A program made the translations under genes and the position numbers. DNA of 64,000 nucleotides from an uncultured Sulfitobacter sp. (GTDB lineage Bacteria; Pseudomonadota; Alphaproteobacteria; Rhodobacterales; Rhodobacteraceae), in NCBI RefSeq assembly GCF_947502895.1, contig NZ_CANNBM010000001.1, positions 744,001 through 808,000 on the forward strand. Reading direction: 5' to 3'. The notes beneath the pieces were generated by a model. That model did not search any database, was not told where the DNA came from, and was given only the letters and a program-made list of their open reading frames with translations. Every line of letters starts with the position of its first letter. The first letter of the stretch is position 1. Positions 1 to 8,471 of the stretch are shown piece after piece.

Positions 1-290
1 CCGCGACCGTTCTGGACAGCGCCGATACGCCACAGATCATTCTGCCCAGCCTGATCGCCACAACCTCGTCTTCCGATGGAACCGAGGTTAACCGCGACAT
101 TCGCACTGTATCGGGCAACCGCGTGAACGTGCGGGGTGGTCCCTCCACCAACTACGGCATCGTCAGCAGACTGACCCGCGGCGAGGAAGTGCAGATCCTC
201 GAAGATAACGGCGAAGGATGGGTGCGCATGCGCCCCGTTGACGGCGGCGAAAGCGGCTGGATGGCCGATTTCTTGCTCACCTCCGGCTGA
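1..290 (+). CDS. SH3 domain-containing protein, C-terminal part (cut by window start)
   Basis: The frame is open from base 3 to the TGA at 288-290 (95 codons), so only the C-terminus is seen and the true start lies outside the window. The last 55 or so residues read as a bacterial SH3 (SH3b) domain: NRVNVRGGPSTNYG, then a TRGEEVQIL strand, GEGWVRMRP, and a closing SGWMADFLL. Such domains usually bind peptidoglycan or stabilise secreted or periplasmic proteins in this family. Whether the missing N-terminus has a signal peptide cannot be judged. A strong terminator follows 45 bases downstream, so this is the end of its transcript. Confidence 0.8.
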   Translation, partial: ATVLDSADTPQIILPSLIATTSSSDGTEVNRDIRTVSGNRVNVRGGPSTNYGIVSRLTRGEEVQILEDNGEGWVRMRPVDGGESGWMADFLLTSG

Positions 291-335
291 TCCGCACACC
301 TGCGATTGCAAACCCGCGCAAAACAGCGCATCTGA

Positions 336-363
336 GGCCTCGTTCACCCGCGAGGCCTTTTTT
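336..363 (+). terminator. Rho-independent terminator of the SH3-domain gene
   Basis: GGCCTCG (336-342) pairs with CGAGGCC (351-357) around an 8-base loop and is followed by six T residues at 358-363. It lies 45 bases after the SH3-protein stop. The T tract ends one base before the start codon of the next gene. Confidence 0.85.
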
Positions 364-364
364 C

Positions 365-1192
365 ATGACACAACGTACAATTCTGATCACGGGATGCTCT
401 TCCGGCATCGGATATGCAGCGGCCCACGGATTGCGTGACCGAGGCTGGCAGGTCTATGCTGCATGCCGCTCGGAACTGGATTGTGCACGCCTGCGCGACG
501 AAGGGTTCGACAGCCCGCGGATCGACTATGCCGATGCCGATAGCATCATTAGCGCGCTTGCAGACGTGCTGGAGCATACCGGCGGCACGCTGGACGCTGT
601 TTTCAACAATGGCGCCCACGCCACCCCGGGTGCAGTCGAGGATTTGCCCACAGAAGCCCTGCGCGAGATTTTCGAGACCAATTTCTTTGGCTGGCACACA
701 CTAACCCGCGCAATCATTCCTGTAATGCGCGCCCAAGGGCATGGCCGGATCGTGCAATGCTCGTCGGTCTTGGGGCTGGTCGCTCAGCCATGGCGCGGCG
801 CATATAACGCCACCAAATTCGCGCTTGAAGGTCTGACGGACACGCTGCGCCTTGAAATGCGCGGCACAGGCGTGCTGCCCATCCTGATTGAGCCCGGTCC
901 GATCACGTCCAAAATCCGCACCAATTCAATCCCGCATTTCGAGCGGTGGATCGATTGGGAGAATTCTGCCCGCGCGTCAGAATACGAAACCGTGCTGGCA
1001 CAGCGCCTGTATAACGACAACGGCCCCGACAAGTTTGAGCTGCCACCCGAAGCTGTTGTTAAAAAGCTGATCCACGCAGTTGAGGCCCCTCGCCCCCGCG
1101 CGCGGTACTATGTAACAACCCCGACATATCTGGCCGGAACCCTACGCCGCATCCTGCCAACACGCCTGCTGGATCGCGTCTTGTCCCGTTAG
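365..1192 (+). CDS. Short-chain dehydrogenase/reductase (SDR) family oxidoreductase
   Basis: A classical-type SDR of 275 aa, expected to act on an unidentified alcohol or ketone with NAD(P)H in the cytoplasm. The cofactor motif TGCSSGIG is at residues 9-16, NNGA at 81-84, the catalytic serine near 133-134, and the YxxxK pair is Y147/K151 (YNATK). The C-terminal 70 residues are longer than in minimal SDRs, as in retinol/17-beta-HSD-like members. The ATG at 365 is fixed by the N-terminal Rossmann strand beginning only four residues later, yet it directly follows the T tract of a terminator, leaving no ordinary leader or free Shine-Dalgarno site. Substrate unknown. Confidence 0.85.
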   Translation: MTQRTILITGCSSGIGYAAAHGLRDRGWQVYAACRSELDCARLRDEGFDSPRIDYADADSIISALADVLEHTGGTLDAVFNNGAHATPGAVEDLPTEALREIFETNFFGWHTLTRAIIPVMRAQGHGRIVQCSSVLGLVAQPWRGAYNATKFALEGLTDTLRLEMRGTGVLPILIEPGPITSKIRTNSIPHFERWIDWENSARASEYETVLAQRLYNDNGPDKFELPPEAVVKKLIHAVEAPRPRARYYVTTPTYLAGTLRRILPTRLLDRVLSR

Positions 1193-1251
1193 GGGTTGCA
1201 GGACCGTCGATCACCGCTACATCGCACACCAACAGCGCAAAGGAGCCGCCC

Positions 1252-1449
1252 GTGTCTGATCCGTTCTTTATTCTGATTATCGTCGCGATCATCGCGGTCG
1301 TCATTGTCCTGATGCTTGGATTAGGTGGGTTCGCAGGCGGCGGTGCCTTCAACAAGGCCAACTCTAATAAGCTGATGCGCTACCGCATCATTGCGCAATT
1401 TATCGCTGTGCTGCTGATCGTGGCATACGTCTACTTTATCAAGGAATAA
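1252..1449 (+). CDS. Twin-transmembrane small protein, HIG1 domain type
   Basis: A 65-aa protein with two hydrophobic segments (about residues 5-27 and 46-62) separated by a short loop rich in glycine followed by NKANSNKLMRYRI. This is the layout of the hypoxia-induced protein conserved region (HIG1_N) found in small alphaproteobacterial inner-membrane proteins, some of which associate with respiratory supercomplexes in other organisms. It starts at GTG 1252 with AAAGGAG 7 bases upstream. It is 4 bases ahead of the adenosyltransferase gene, so the two are probably co-transcribed. The exact role is not known from the sequence. Confidence 0.75.
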   Translation: MSDPFFILIIVAIIAVVIVLMLGLGGFAGGGAFNKANSNKLMRYRIIAQFIAVLLIVAYVYFIKE

Positions 1450-1453
1450 GGCC

Positions 1454-2026
1454 ATGGTCGTACTAAACAAAATCTACACGCGCACAGGCGACAAGGGCGA
1501 TACCGCACTGGGCAATGGCGCCCGCGTGGCCAAACATGATGTGCGCGTAGAGGCATATGGCACCTCGGACGAGCTGAACTGCTTTGTCGGTGTGGCCCGC
1601 CTGACTGCAGAGGGCGAGACAGACGAAGCCCTGTCGCGCATTCAGAATGATCTGTTCGATCTGGGTGCTGACCTCTGCCGCCCCGATATGGAAAAAGATG
1701 CCGACGCCGAATATCCGCCGCTGCGCATGGCACCTGCGCAGGTAGACAGGCTTGAGGCCGAGATTGATGTGATGAACGCCATTCTAGAGCCACTGCGCAG
1801 CTTTATCTTGCCTGGTGGCACAGCACTCGCCGCCAATCTGCATGTCTGCCGGACGGTGGCGCGCCGTGCCGAGCGGCTGGCGACCGAGCTTGCCACTCAA
1901 GAGACCGTAAATGATGCAGCCGTCCGTTACCTCAACCGTCTAAGCGATTGGTTTTTTGTTGCCGCGCGGGTGGCAAACAACGGTGGAAAAGACGATGTTT
2001 TGTGGGTTCCAGGCGCAAACCGCTAA
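1454..2026 (+). CDS. Cob(I)alamin adenosyltransferase (PduO type)
   Basis: Transfers the 5'-deoxyadenosyl group of ATP to cob(I)alamin, making adenosylcobalamin. The 190-aa length is right for a single-domain PduO/EutT-like trimeric enzyme. The N-terminal ATP motif reads YTRTGDKGDTALGNG (residues 8-22), followed by AYGTSDELNC (residues 34-43) and the C-terminal signature RLSDWFFVAARVAN. It follows the HIG1-type gene by 4 bases. Adenosylcobalamin is needed by the mutases of acyl-CoA metabolism, which fits the hbd, etf and mcd genes nearby, and other cobalamin genes lie at 54.4-56.3 kb. Confidence 0.92.
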   Translation: MVVLNKIYTRTGDKGDTALGNGARVAKHDVRVEAYGTSDELNCFVGVARLTAEGETDEALSRIQNDLFDLGADLCRPDMEKDADAEYPPLRMAPAQVDRLEAEIDVMNAILEPLRSFILPGGTALAANLHVCRTVARRAERLATELATQETVNDAAVRYLNRLSDWFFVAARVANNGGKDDVLWVPGANR

Positions 2027-2259
2027 GCTACGAGGAGCGTTTGAGCCGTCAGGCGAACATCAGCGAGGAGCGGTTGCCGTTTGAAACACCCGCGCAACAT
2101 TCTTGCCCTAGGGCTGGAAAAAAATGTGTAACGTGACGTGCCACTACCCCTATGCGGCGATTTTGCGCTGTTTTGCCGGGGGCCGCTTCGTTAGACATAG
2201 CGCATGATTACTGGCTGGTCCAACCTCGGGCTGAGTCGCAACCAAGGAGATAATCGCTC

Positions 2260-3018
2260 ATGAAGGTGCTCGTACCTGTAAAGCGCGTGATCGACTATAA
2301 CGTGAAAGTACGCGTAAAAGCGGACGGTTCCGGTGTCGATCTTGCAAATGTCAAAATGTCCATGAACCCGTTCGACGAGATTTCGGTCGAGCAGGCGATC
2401 CGGCTTAAAGAAGCGGGTCAGGCAGACGAAGTTATTGCTGTATCCGTTGGCGTCAAGCAAGCGCAGGAAACCCTGCGTACCGCTCTTGCCATGGGTGCCG
2501 ACCGTGCAATCCTTGTGATTGCTTCCGAGGACGTCCACCACGATATCGAGCCGCTGACCGTTGCCAAAATCCTTAAAGGGATCGTCGACGAAGAGCAGCC
2601 AGGTCTGGTGCTGTGCGGCAAGCAGGCGATCGACAATGATATGAATGCGACAGGCCAGATGTTGTCGGCTCTGATGGGCTGGTCGCAGGCGACCTTTGCT
2701 TCAGAAGTGGCGATTGAGGGCGACAAAGCCGTGGTGACACGTGAAGTCGACGGCGGTTTGCAGACCATCAAAGTCAACATGCCAACCGTTGTTACAGTCG
2801 ATCTGCGCCTCAACGAGCCGCGCTATGCATCGCTGCCCAACATTATGAAGGCCAAGAAAAAGCCGCTGGATGAGAAGACACCTGCCGACTATGGCGTTGA
2901 AGTGTCTAACCGTCTGGAAATCGTAAAAACCGTTGAACCGGCAGCACGCGCCGCAGGTATCAAGGTGGGTTCGGTCGACGAGCTTATGGCGAAACTCAAA
3001 GAAGCGGGGGCCGTATAA
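2260..3018 (+). CDS. etfB: Electron transfer flavoprotein subunit beta
   Basis: The beta subunit of the ETF heterodimer, which carries electrons from acyl-CoA dehydrogenases to ETF:quinone oxidoreductase. The 252-aa protein opens with MKVLVPVKRVIDYNVKVRVK and contains CGKQAIDNDMNATGQM (AMP-binding region) and the ETF-beta family signature VNMPTVVTVDLRLNEPRY. AAGGAGATAATCGCTC precedes the ATG. Its TAA overlaps the etfA ATG by one base (TAATG), implying coupled translation. The 233-base region upstream (2027-2259) holds no gene and must contain the promoter. Confidence 0.97.
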   Translation: MKVLVPVKRVIDYNVKVRVKADGSGVDLANVKMSMNPFDEISVEQAIRLKEAGQADEVIAVSVGVKQAQETLRTALAMGADRAILVIASEDVHHDIEPLTVAKILKGIVDEEQPGLVLCGKQAIDNDMNATGQMLSALMGWSQATFASEVAIEGDKAVVTREVDGGLQTIKVNMPTVVTVDLRLNEPRYASLPNIMKAKKKPLDEKTPADYGVEVSNRLEIVKTVEPAARAAGIKVGSVDELMAKLKEAGAV

Positions 3019-3944
3019 TGGCTGTTCTACTCCTTGCAGAAGTAAACAATGGCGAATTGGCAATGGATGCCACAGCAAAGGCTGTAACTGCCGCGGCCCA
3101 GTTGGGTGATGTGGTTGTGCTCGCTTGTGGTGGTTCAGCTGCCGCAGCAGGCGAGGCCGCCTCGAAAATCGCTGGTGTCTCCAAAGTCCTCGTTGCCGAA
3201 GACGAGAGCCTCGGCCACCGCATGGCCGAGACAACTGCCGCACTGATCGTCTCACTGGCGGGTGACTATGACCACATCGTCGCCCCCTCCACGACGGATG
3301 CGAAGAACGTGATGGCGCGTGTCGCGGGCCTCCTCGACGTTATGATCATCTCTGACGCCACTGCTGTGATCGACGCCGACACATTCGAGCGTCCGATCTA
3401 CGCGGGAAACGCGATGCAGACCGTCAAATCTTCCGACGCCAAGAAGATCATCACTTTCCGCACATCGACGTTTGATGCGGCTGGCGAAGGTGGTTCTGCA
3501 GCGGTTGAAACCGTTTCGGCAGCGGCCAACCCAGGTTTGTCCGAATGGGTCGAGGACAAGGTTGCAGCCTCGGACCGTCCAGAGCTGACATCTGCCGGTA
3601 TCGTCGTTTCTGGCGGGCGTGGTGTTGGATCGGAAGAGCAGTTCAAGCTGATCGAAGACCTTGCGGACAAGCTGGGTGCAGCGGTTGGCGCATCCCGCGC
3701 CGCGGTTGATTCAGGCTATGCGCCCAACGACTGGCAGGTTGGCCAGACAGGCAAAGTTGTGGCACCCGATCTTTATGTTGCTGTCGGCATTTCCGGTGCG
3801 ATCCAGCACCTTGCCGGCATGAAAGACAGCAAAATTATCGTCGCTATTAACAAAGACGAAGAAGCGCCGATCTTTCAGGTAGCGGACTTTGGTCTTGTGG
3901 CCGATCTGTTCGATGCCGTACCGGACATGATCGAAAAACTGTAA
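3018..3944 (+). CDS. etfA: Electron transfer flavoprotein subunit alpha
   Basis: The FAD-carrying ETF subunit, 308 aa, partner of EtfB. The C-terminal FAD domain is clear: VSGGRGVGS, then SRAAVDSGYAP, VGQTGKVVAPDLYVAVGISG and the AI(Q)HLAGM stretch typical of this family. The start overlaps the etfB stop by one base, and a strong terminator 27 bases downstream closes a two-gene etfBA operon. It probably serves several dehydrogenases, including the acyl-CoA dehydrogenase at 16.6-18.3 kb. Confidence 0.97.
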   Translation: MAVLLLAEVNNGELAMDATAKAVTAAAQLGDVVVLACGGSAAAAGEAASKIAGVSKVLVAEDESLGHRMAETTAALIVSLAGDYDHIVAPSTTDAKNVMARVAGLLDVMIISDATAVIDADTFERPIYAGNAMQTVKSSDAKKIITFRTSTFDAAGEGGSAAVETVSAAANPGLSEWVEDKVAASDRPELTSAGIVVSGGRGVGSEEQFKLIEDLADKLGAAVGASRAAVDSGYAPNDWQVGQTGKVVAPDLYVAVGISGAIQHLAGMKDSKIIVAINKDEEAPIFQVADFGLVADLFDAVPDMIEKL

Positions 3945-3970
3945 ACACCTTTGACGATCCAGAATTCTAC

Positions 3971-3999
3971 AAAGGCCCGCCATACCGGCGGGCCTTTTT
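3971..3999 (+). terminator. Rho-independent terminator of etfBA
   Basis: AAAGGCCCGCC (3971-3981) pairs perfectly with GGCGGGCCTTT (3987-3997) around a 5-base loop, ending in a run of T to 3999. The A-rich left arm means it could also end the minus-strand gene that stops at 4011. Confidence 0.9.
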
Positions 4000-4010
4000 G
4001 CATCTAGCGG

Positions 4011-4853
4011 CTACTTCATCACACGGTCCAGAACCGGCAAGAGCGCACGCGCGACATCGGAGTGGGTCGAAGGCCCCGCAACCAGCCGCACCGCATCCGC
4101 TTCCATTTGATGAAAGATCAGGCCCGCATCCTGCCCCTCTGCCCCGTCTGCAACACGCAGAACATCAACCACCGTATTCACCAGCGGGGCCAGTGCCTCC
4201 AGCATGTTGTCGGAAACAAATGCAGGGCTTGCGCTATCGACCCATCGATCACCTGCAGGCCCAACGCGGTCTGAGTCGATGATACGCAGCAAAACAACCC
4301 TTCCACCCAAACGGGGCAACAGCTGCCGCATCTTGCGCATCCACGCGCGTTGCAGCATTCGCTGAACCACCACAAACCGCTCTCCGTCGCGCCGGTGCAG
4401 ATGCGTCAGCATATGCTGGGTAAAGTTGAACTGCGTAAAATCCACATCAGGATACAGCCGCTTTAGCTGCCCTGACGCGTGCAAAAAGCGATCATTGCGG
4501 CGCGGGTGTACAGCATAGAACAGATTGCTCATATTCGCAGCCCCCAAGACCTCTAGCACCGTAGCGCGCGCGGCTTGCGCTGTTGCCAACACCTCCGCCT
4601 CCTTTAGAAAGACATCCGGCCCTGCGTTGATCTGCCCGAAATTAACCGATGTGACACCCGTCAGATGCTCCACCTTCAACGGAAAGGGCTGTTCAATAAA
4701 TTTGCCAAATGTCTGTGTGCCCCCCAAAAACGCGATATACGGCCCGTCCAACACGCGCCTCGGCCCCCGAAAGACAAGTTTCGACGTGCCATACCGACAC
4801 GGCATATAATCCAGAGCCGCTGGCCCCAGTACATCGTAGGTCATAATGCCCAC
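4011..4853 (-). CDS. DUF6473 family protein
   Basis: A 280-aa soluble protein matching, from memory, a conserved Rhodobacterales family of unknown function (DUF6473). The N-terminus MTYDVLGPAALDYMPCRYGTSKLVFRGP and the following FLGGTQTFGKFI and SVNFGQINAGPDVFL segments suggest an SGNH-hydrolase or sulfotransferase-like alpha/beta fold, with a glycine-rich turn at the first strand. The ending HSDVARALLPVLDRVM is also characteristic. The start at 4853 could be moved to the internal ATG at residue 4. It is a single gene converging on etfA. I cannot assign a reaction. Confidence 0.7.
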   Translation of the reverse strand: MGIMTYDVLGPAALDYMPCRYGTSKLVFRGPRRVLDGPYIAFLGGTQTFGKFIEQPFPLKVEHLTGVTSVNFGQINAGPDVFLKEAEVLATAQAARATVLEVLGAANMSNLFYAVHPRRNDRFLHASGQLKRLYPDVDFTQFNFTQHMLTHLHRRDGERFVVVQRMLQRAWMRKMRQLLPRLGGRVVLLRIIDSDRVGPAGDRWVDSASPAFVSDNMLEALAPLVNTVVDVLRVADGAEGQDAGLIFHQMEADAVRLVAGPSTHSDVARALLPVLDRVMK

Positions 4854-5003
4854 CCCTTTTAATCACCCGCAGGCACCATGCTGGGGCGGCCCTTACGATT
4901 TGCTTAACGGGCGAATTTACATCTGTTTTTCAATAGCGCCGCCCCTTGCGGCGACACGACACTCCGCCGTAAGCTGGGCGCAACCCCATCAGAGGAAAAC
5001 CCT

Positions 5004-5879
5004 ATGCAGATCCAGACAATCGGCATCGTTGGTGCAGGACAAATGGGCAACGGCATCGCACATGTGATGTCGCTGGCCGGTTATGACGTCATGCTAACCG
5101 ATATCAGTGCAGATGCGCTCACTGCCGCGATGGAGATCATGCGCGGCAACATGAGCCGTCAGGTCGGACGCGGCAAAATATCCGAAGCGGATATGGAGGC
5201 CGCACTGGCCCGCATCAGCACGACAACAACCCTGACTGATCTGGGCCCTTCAGACCTGATCATCGAAGCCGCAACGGAGCGGGAGACCGTCAAACAGGCG
5301 ATCTTTGAAGACCTGCTGCCACATTTGAAACCGCATACAATCCTGACTTCCAATACCTCATCCATTTCAATTACCCGTCTGGCCAGCCGCACGGACCGAC
5401 CCGAGAAATTCATGGGCTTCCACTTTATGAACCCCGTACCAGTAATGCAGCTGGTCGAGTTGATCCGAGGGATCGCAACAGATGAGCCGACCTTTGCTGC
5501 CTGCAAGGAAGTTGTGGACAGGCTGAACAAAACAGCCGCCTCCGCCGAGGATTTTCCTGCCTTTATCGTCAACCGAATACTGATGCCGATGATCAACGAG
5601 GCGGTCTATACCCTCTATGAAGGGGTCGGGAATGTGCAATCTATCGACAGTTCCATGAAACTGGGCGCGAACCATCCGATGGGACCGCTAGAGTTGGCAG
5701 ATTTTATCGGACTCGATACCTGCCTTGCGATCATGAATGTGTTGCATGACGGTCTGGCGGACACAAAATACCGCCCCTGCCCCCTGCTTACGAAATATGT
5801 CGAGGCCGGTTGGCTTGGCCGTAAAAGCCAGCGTGGATTCTATGATTACCGGGGGGAAACACCGGTGCCGACGCGCTGA
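5004..5879 (+). CDS. 3-hydroxybutyryl-CoA dehydrogenase
   Basis: Interconverts acetoacetyl-CoA and 3-hydroxybutyryl-CoA with NAD(P). The 291-aa length equals the stand-alone PaaH/Hbd family. The Rossmann motif GAGQMGNGIA is at residues 10-19. The catalytic region reads SNTSSISITRLA followed by FHFMNPVPVMQLVELI, and the C-terminal dimerisation domain includes GANHPMGPLELADFIGLDTCL and ends with RGFYDYRG. AGAGGAAAACCCT precedes the ATG. A monocistronic layout is likely: a DUF6473 gene diverges upstream and a repeat element with a hairpin follows its stop codon. Confidence 0.95.
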   Translation: MQIQTIGIVGAGQMGNGIAHVMSLAGYDVMLTDISADALTAAMEIMRGNMSRQVGRGKISEADMEAALARISTTTTLTDLGPSDLIIEAATERETVKQAIFEDLLPHLKPHTILTSNTSSISITRLASRTDRPEKFMGFHFMNPVPVMQLVELIRGIATDEPTFAACKEVVDRLNKTAASAEDFPAFIVNRILMPMINEAVYTLYEGVGNVQSIDSSMKLGANHPMGPLELADFIGLDTCLAIMNVLHDGLADTKYRPCPLLTKYVEAGWLGRKSQRGFYDYRGETPVPTR

Positions 5880-5890
5880 TAATTATCGGA

Positions 5891-5958
5891 GGCAGGGGGC
5901 CAGCCCCCTTGCCGCTGACGCGCCAATTCCCCCGGAGGATTTATAGCCAAGAAAAATA
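5891..5958 (+). repeat. 3'-end repeat element, copy 1 (hairpin plus conserved tail)
   Basis: A GC hairpin, CAGGGGGC next to AGCCCCCTTG, is followed by GCCAATTC, CCCGGAGGATTTA and GCCAAGAAAAATA. The same blocks occur in the same order on the opposite strand at 48253-48321. Both copies begin 11 or fewer bases after the stop codon of the gene in the same orientation (here hbd). It may act as a transcript 3' end or be a member of a dispersed family of short intergenic repeats. Confidence 0.7.
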
Positions 5959-5974
5959 ACAGCGCCTATTCAGG

Positions 5975-6865
5975 CTATTCCCCCAACGCGAGGGTCTGGG
6001 CGCGCAGCCATGCCATAAAACTACGCGGATCATCGGCGCGTGCATCGATTTCGGTCTGCGGAATTGGGGCACCGACAATAGGGCCTTGGGGTTTGTCGCA
6101 GCTATGCACGATTTCGTGCAACAAAAGGCCCTGACGCAGCATTGGCGAGATCTGGTTTGCGATCTGGTAGGCGCGGCTGTTCTGGCCAGGGAATTTCATC
6201 GGTACGACCTGCGCACCGGAACGCCGGATCATCTTGGCTGTGAATACATTCCACTCCGCCTCGACGGCGGGCCCCCACCATGTCTCGGACGCGGCTACAG
6301 TGCCAGACGGGAACAAGGCAACCACGCCACCTTCCTTGAGGTGCTTCATCGCGTTTGCCCGCATTTCGACCCCTTTGCGCTGCGCATCGGGGTCATGAGG
6401 AAACGGCACAGGGATCATATAACTGCCTGCCACCTCATCAATCGACGTGAGCAGCGAGCGTGTGAGGATGCGGTAGTCGGGACGCACACGACCAATCAGG
6501 TCTGCAAAGATCATCCCGTCGACCATTCCGTGGGGGTGGTTCGCCACAACAATGACAGGACCTTCCTTAGGGATCAGGTCAAGTTGTGATTGCGGGGTGG
6601 TCAGATCAATCCCCATGGTATCCAGTGCCGCGCGCCAGAAACCTTGCCCTGTCGGTGCGCCGCGCCGTTCAAACTCCCGCACAAGACGCAGGATTTTCAG
6701 CTTGCCCGTCAGCAATTCCATCACAGAAATCACCCGTGATTTCCAAGGATCCTCAAACGTGGACGCATACGACAGGCTACGACGGTCGTATTTGCTAAAG
6801 CTCGCCTTTTCAGGACGTGCATCACCGGGATCGTGAGAGCCGATTGACTGGGTTTTCTCTGCCAC
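5975..6865 (-). CDS. Lysophospholipid acyltransferase family protein
   Basis: A 296-aa PlsC-like acyltransferase expected to work at the inner membrane on a lyso-phospholipid or related acceptor. The acceptor block reads VVANHPHGMVDG (about residues 106-117), followed by the conserved arginine-containing RILTRSLLTS and the FPSGTVAAS block that corresponds to the FPEGTRS motif. The first 45 residues are polar and precede a predicted amphipathic helix. It lies 38 bases downstream of the HPr gene on the same strand, so it may be the last gene of that operon. Neither the acyl donor nor the exact acceptor can be told. Confidence 0.8.
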   Translation of the reverse strand: MAEKTQSIGSHDPGDARPEKASFSKYDRRSLSYASTFEDPWKSRVISVMELLTGKLKILRLVREFERRGAPTGQGFWRAALDTMGIDLTTPQSQLDLIPKEGPVIVVANHPHGMVDGMIFADLIGRVRPDYRILTRSLLTSIDEVAGSYMIPVPFPHDPDAQRKGVEMRANAMKHLKEGGVVALFPSGTVAASETWWGPAVEAEWNVFTAKMIRRSGAQVVPMKFPGQNSRAYQIANQISPMLRQGLLLHEIVHSCDKPQGPIVGAPIPQTEIDARADDPRSFMAWLRAQTLALGE

Positions 6866-6903
6866 TTGGGCAACCTCGCTCAGTTTACAGGCACGCGGGT
6901 GTG

Positions 6904-7173
6904 CTACATGCCCTCGCCAAATTTGTCGGCAACCAGCGCAGTCAGGGCAGCGGCAAGGGCATCCGCATCAGCGCCAGAAGTTTCAATGTCAATAAAGCTT
7001 CCCTTTGCTGCTGCCAACATCAAAAGCCCCATGATACTGTCACCCGACGCATTCATGCCGTCTTTGCTGACCTCGGCCTGCGCATCAAACCCCTCAACGA
7101 CTTCGACCAGTTTCGCCGAGGCACGCGCATGAAGGCCTTTTTCGTTCACGATTTCGAGGGTAATTTTAGTCAT
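6904..7173 (-). CDS. ptsH: HPr family phosphocarrier protein
   Basis: The 89-aa phosphocarrier of the PTS. The active-site His15 lies in KGLHARAS, and a serine sits at position 46 (NASGDSIMGLLML), the residue that HPr kinase modifies. It lies 12 bases downstream of the EIIA gene. No sugar-specific permease (EIIB/EIIC) is present in the window, so this is most likely the incomplete, regulatory PTS known in alphaproteobacteria, with the EI component encoded elsewhere. Confidence 0.95.
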   Translation of the reverse strand: MTKITLEIVNEKGLHARASAKLVEVVEGFDAQAEVSKDGMNASGDSIMGLLMLAAAKGSFIDIETSGADADALAAALTALVADKFGEGM

Positions 7174-7185
7174 TGGGCCGCCTTG

Positions 7186-7578
7186 TTATTCTGAACTGAC
7201 GTTCTGGGCATCAATATATTTCTTTCCCGCTTCCAATGCCGCACGCACGGCATCGGCGAGTGGCTTGTTGCGGCTCTTGGCGAGTTTGATCAGCATCGGC
7301 AGGTTTGCGCCATAGACGATGCGCCGGCCCGCAGGTTGACAGGCCATCAAGCTCAGGTTCGAGGGCGATCCACCAAACAGATCGGTCACAACCACCACTC
7401 CTTGTCCTTTGTCCACCGCATCTGCCGCCTCACAGATTTCGGCTTGTTTGGCCTTGCGGTCATGGTCTGCCGTGATCTCGATCGCGCGGGCCCCGCTGAG
7501 TGGCCCAACCACATGTTCTATTGCCGCGAGATATTCCCGCGCCAATCCCCCATGTGCAACAATCACTATTCCGATCAC
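7186..7578 (-). CDS. PTS EIIA component, mannose/fructose family, stand-alone
   Basis: A 130-aa protein with only the EIIA-Man domain. The phosphorylatable His9 is in IVIVAHGGLA, and the second family motif VVTDLFGGSPSNL occurs near residue 64. The GTG start at 7578 overlaps the rapZ stop (GTGA). There is no fused EIIB and no adjacent EIIC, so it cannot take up a sugar by itself. It more probably acts as a phosphorylation-state sensor that receives phosphate from HPr, as in other alphaproteobacterial regulatory PTS systems. Confidence 0.9.
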   Translation of the reverse strand: MIGIVIVAHGGLAREYLAAIEHVVGPLSGARAIEITADHDRKAKQAEICEAADAVDKGQGVVVVTDLFGGSPSNLSLMACQPAGRRIVYGANLPMLIKLAKSRNKPLADAVRAALEAGKKYIDAQNVSSE

Positions 7579-8471
7579 GTTTTCTGCGCCCCTGCTTGTT
7601 GGCGTGCGAGTATCTCTCGGTGCCTAATTGACACTTGCCAGCCCGCCTCTGCAAGGCGCAATGCGTGCGCCTCGGCCAGAGCAACCGAACGGTGCTGCCC
7701 GCCTGTACAGCCAAACGCGATGGAAAAGTGGCTTTTACCTTCTTCACGGCACGCAGGAAGGATCAACAAACTAAGATCAAGCACGCGTTGCGCAAACTCG
7801 GTATACCGCGGGTCCGTGGCCACATGCGCCGCGACACGCGGATCAGTCCCGTTCAGAGCGCGCAGGCTCGGCTCCCAATAGGGATTTTTCAGAAACCGGC
7901 AGTCATAAACCATATCGACAGAGCGTGGCAGGCCGCGCTTATACGAAAACGATTGCACCGTGACAGCAAGCCGCCGCTTGCCATCCGGCGCGAACCAATG
8001 CTCCACCTCGGCGCGCAATTCATGAACGTTCAGCGCCGAGGTATCGATCAGGATATCAGCACGGGCACGTAGCGGGGCCAGCAAGTCTTGCTCCGCGAGT
8101 ATACCCTCGGCGGGGCGGTCTGCAGGCGCCATCGGGTGGCGGCGGCGTGTCTCGGAAAACCGGTGCAATAAAACTTCGGTGCTACAATCCAGAAAGAGCA
8201 TTTCAGCCACGACACCTGCCCGCATGGACAGCTTGCCCAAAAGATCAATTACCATATTCGTTGAAAAATCACGGTTGCGCGCATCAATGCCCAAGGCCAG
8301 CGGGCGGGTCTGCTCGGCCTCGTCAAACAGGACGGGCATCAGGCGCATTGGCAGGTTGTCGATTACCTCAAACCCGGCATCTTCCAGCACGTTCAACGCT
8401 GATGACCTACCAGCACCAGAAGGACCAGTCACAAATACAATACGGCGGATAACAGGATCAGGTAGCGTCAT
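7575..8471 (-). CDS. rapZ: RNase adapter protein RapZ
   Basis: A 298-aa nucleotide-binding protein (RapZ/YvcJ). In enteric bacteria RapZ binds small RNAs and directs RNase E; the role in alphaproteobacteria is less established. The Walker A motif is GPSGAGRS (residues 16-23), followed by the family hallmark VIDNLPMRLM. The C-terminal domain carries IAFGCTGGQHRSVALAE. It overlaps hprK upstream by 4 bases and EIIA downstream by 4 bases, so the block is translationally coupled. Confidence 0.95.
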   Translation of the reverse strand: MTLPDPVIRRIVFVTGPSGAGRSSALNVLEDAGFEVIDNLPMRLMPVLFDEAEQTRPLALGIDARNRDFSTNMVIDLLGKLSMRAGVVAEMLFLDCSTEVLLHRFSETRRRHPMAPADRPAEGILAEQDLLAPLRARADILIDTSALNVHELRAEVEHWFAPDGKRRLAVTVQSFSYKRGLPRSVDMVYDCRFLKNPYWEPSLRALNGTDPRVAAHVATDPRYTEFAQRVLDLSLLILPACREEGKSHFSIAFGCTGGQHRSVALAEAHALRLAEAGWQVSIRHREILARQQAGAQKT

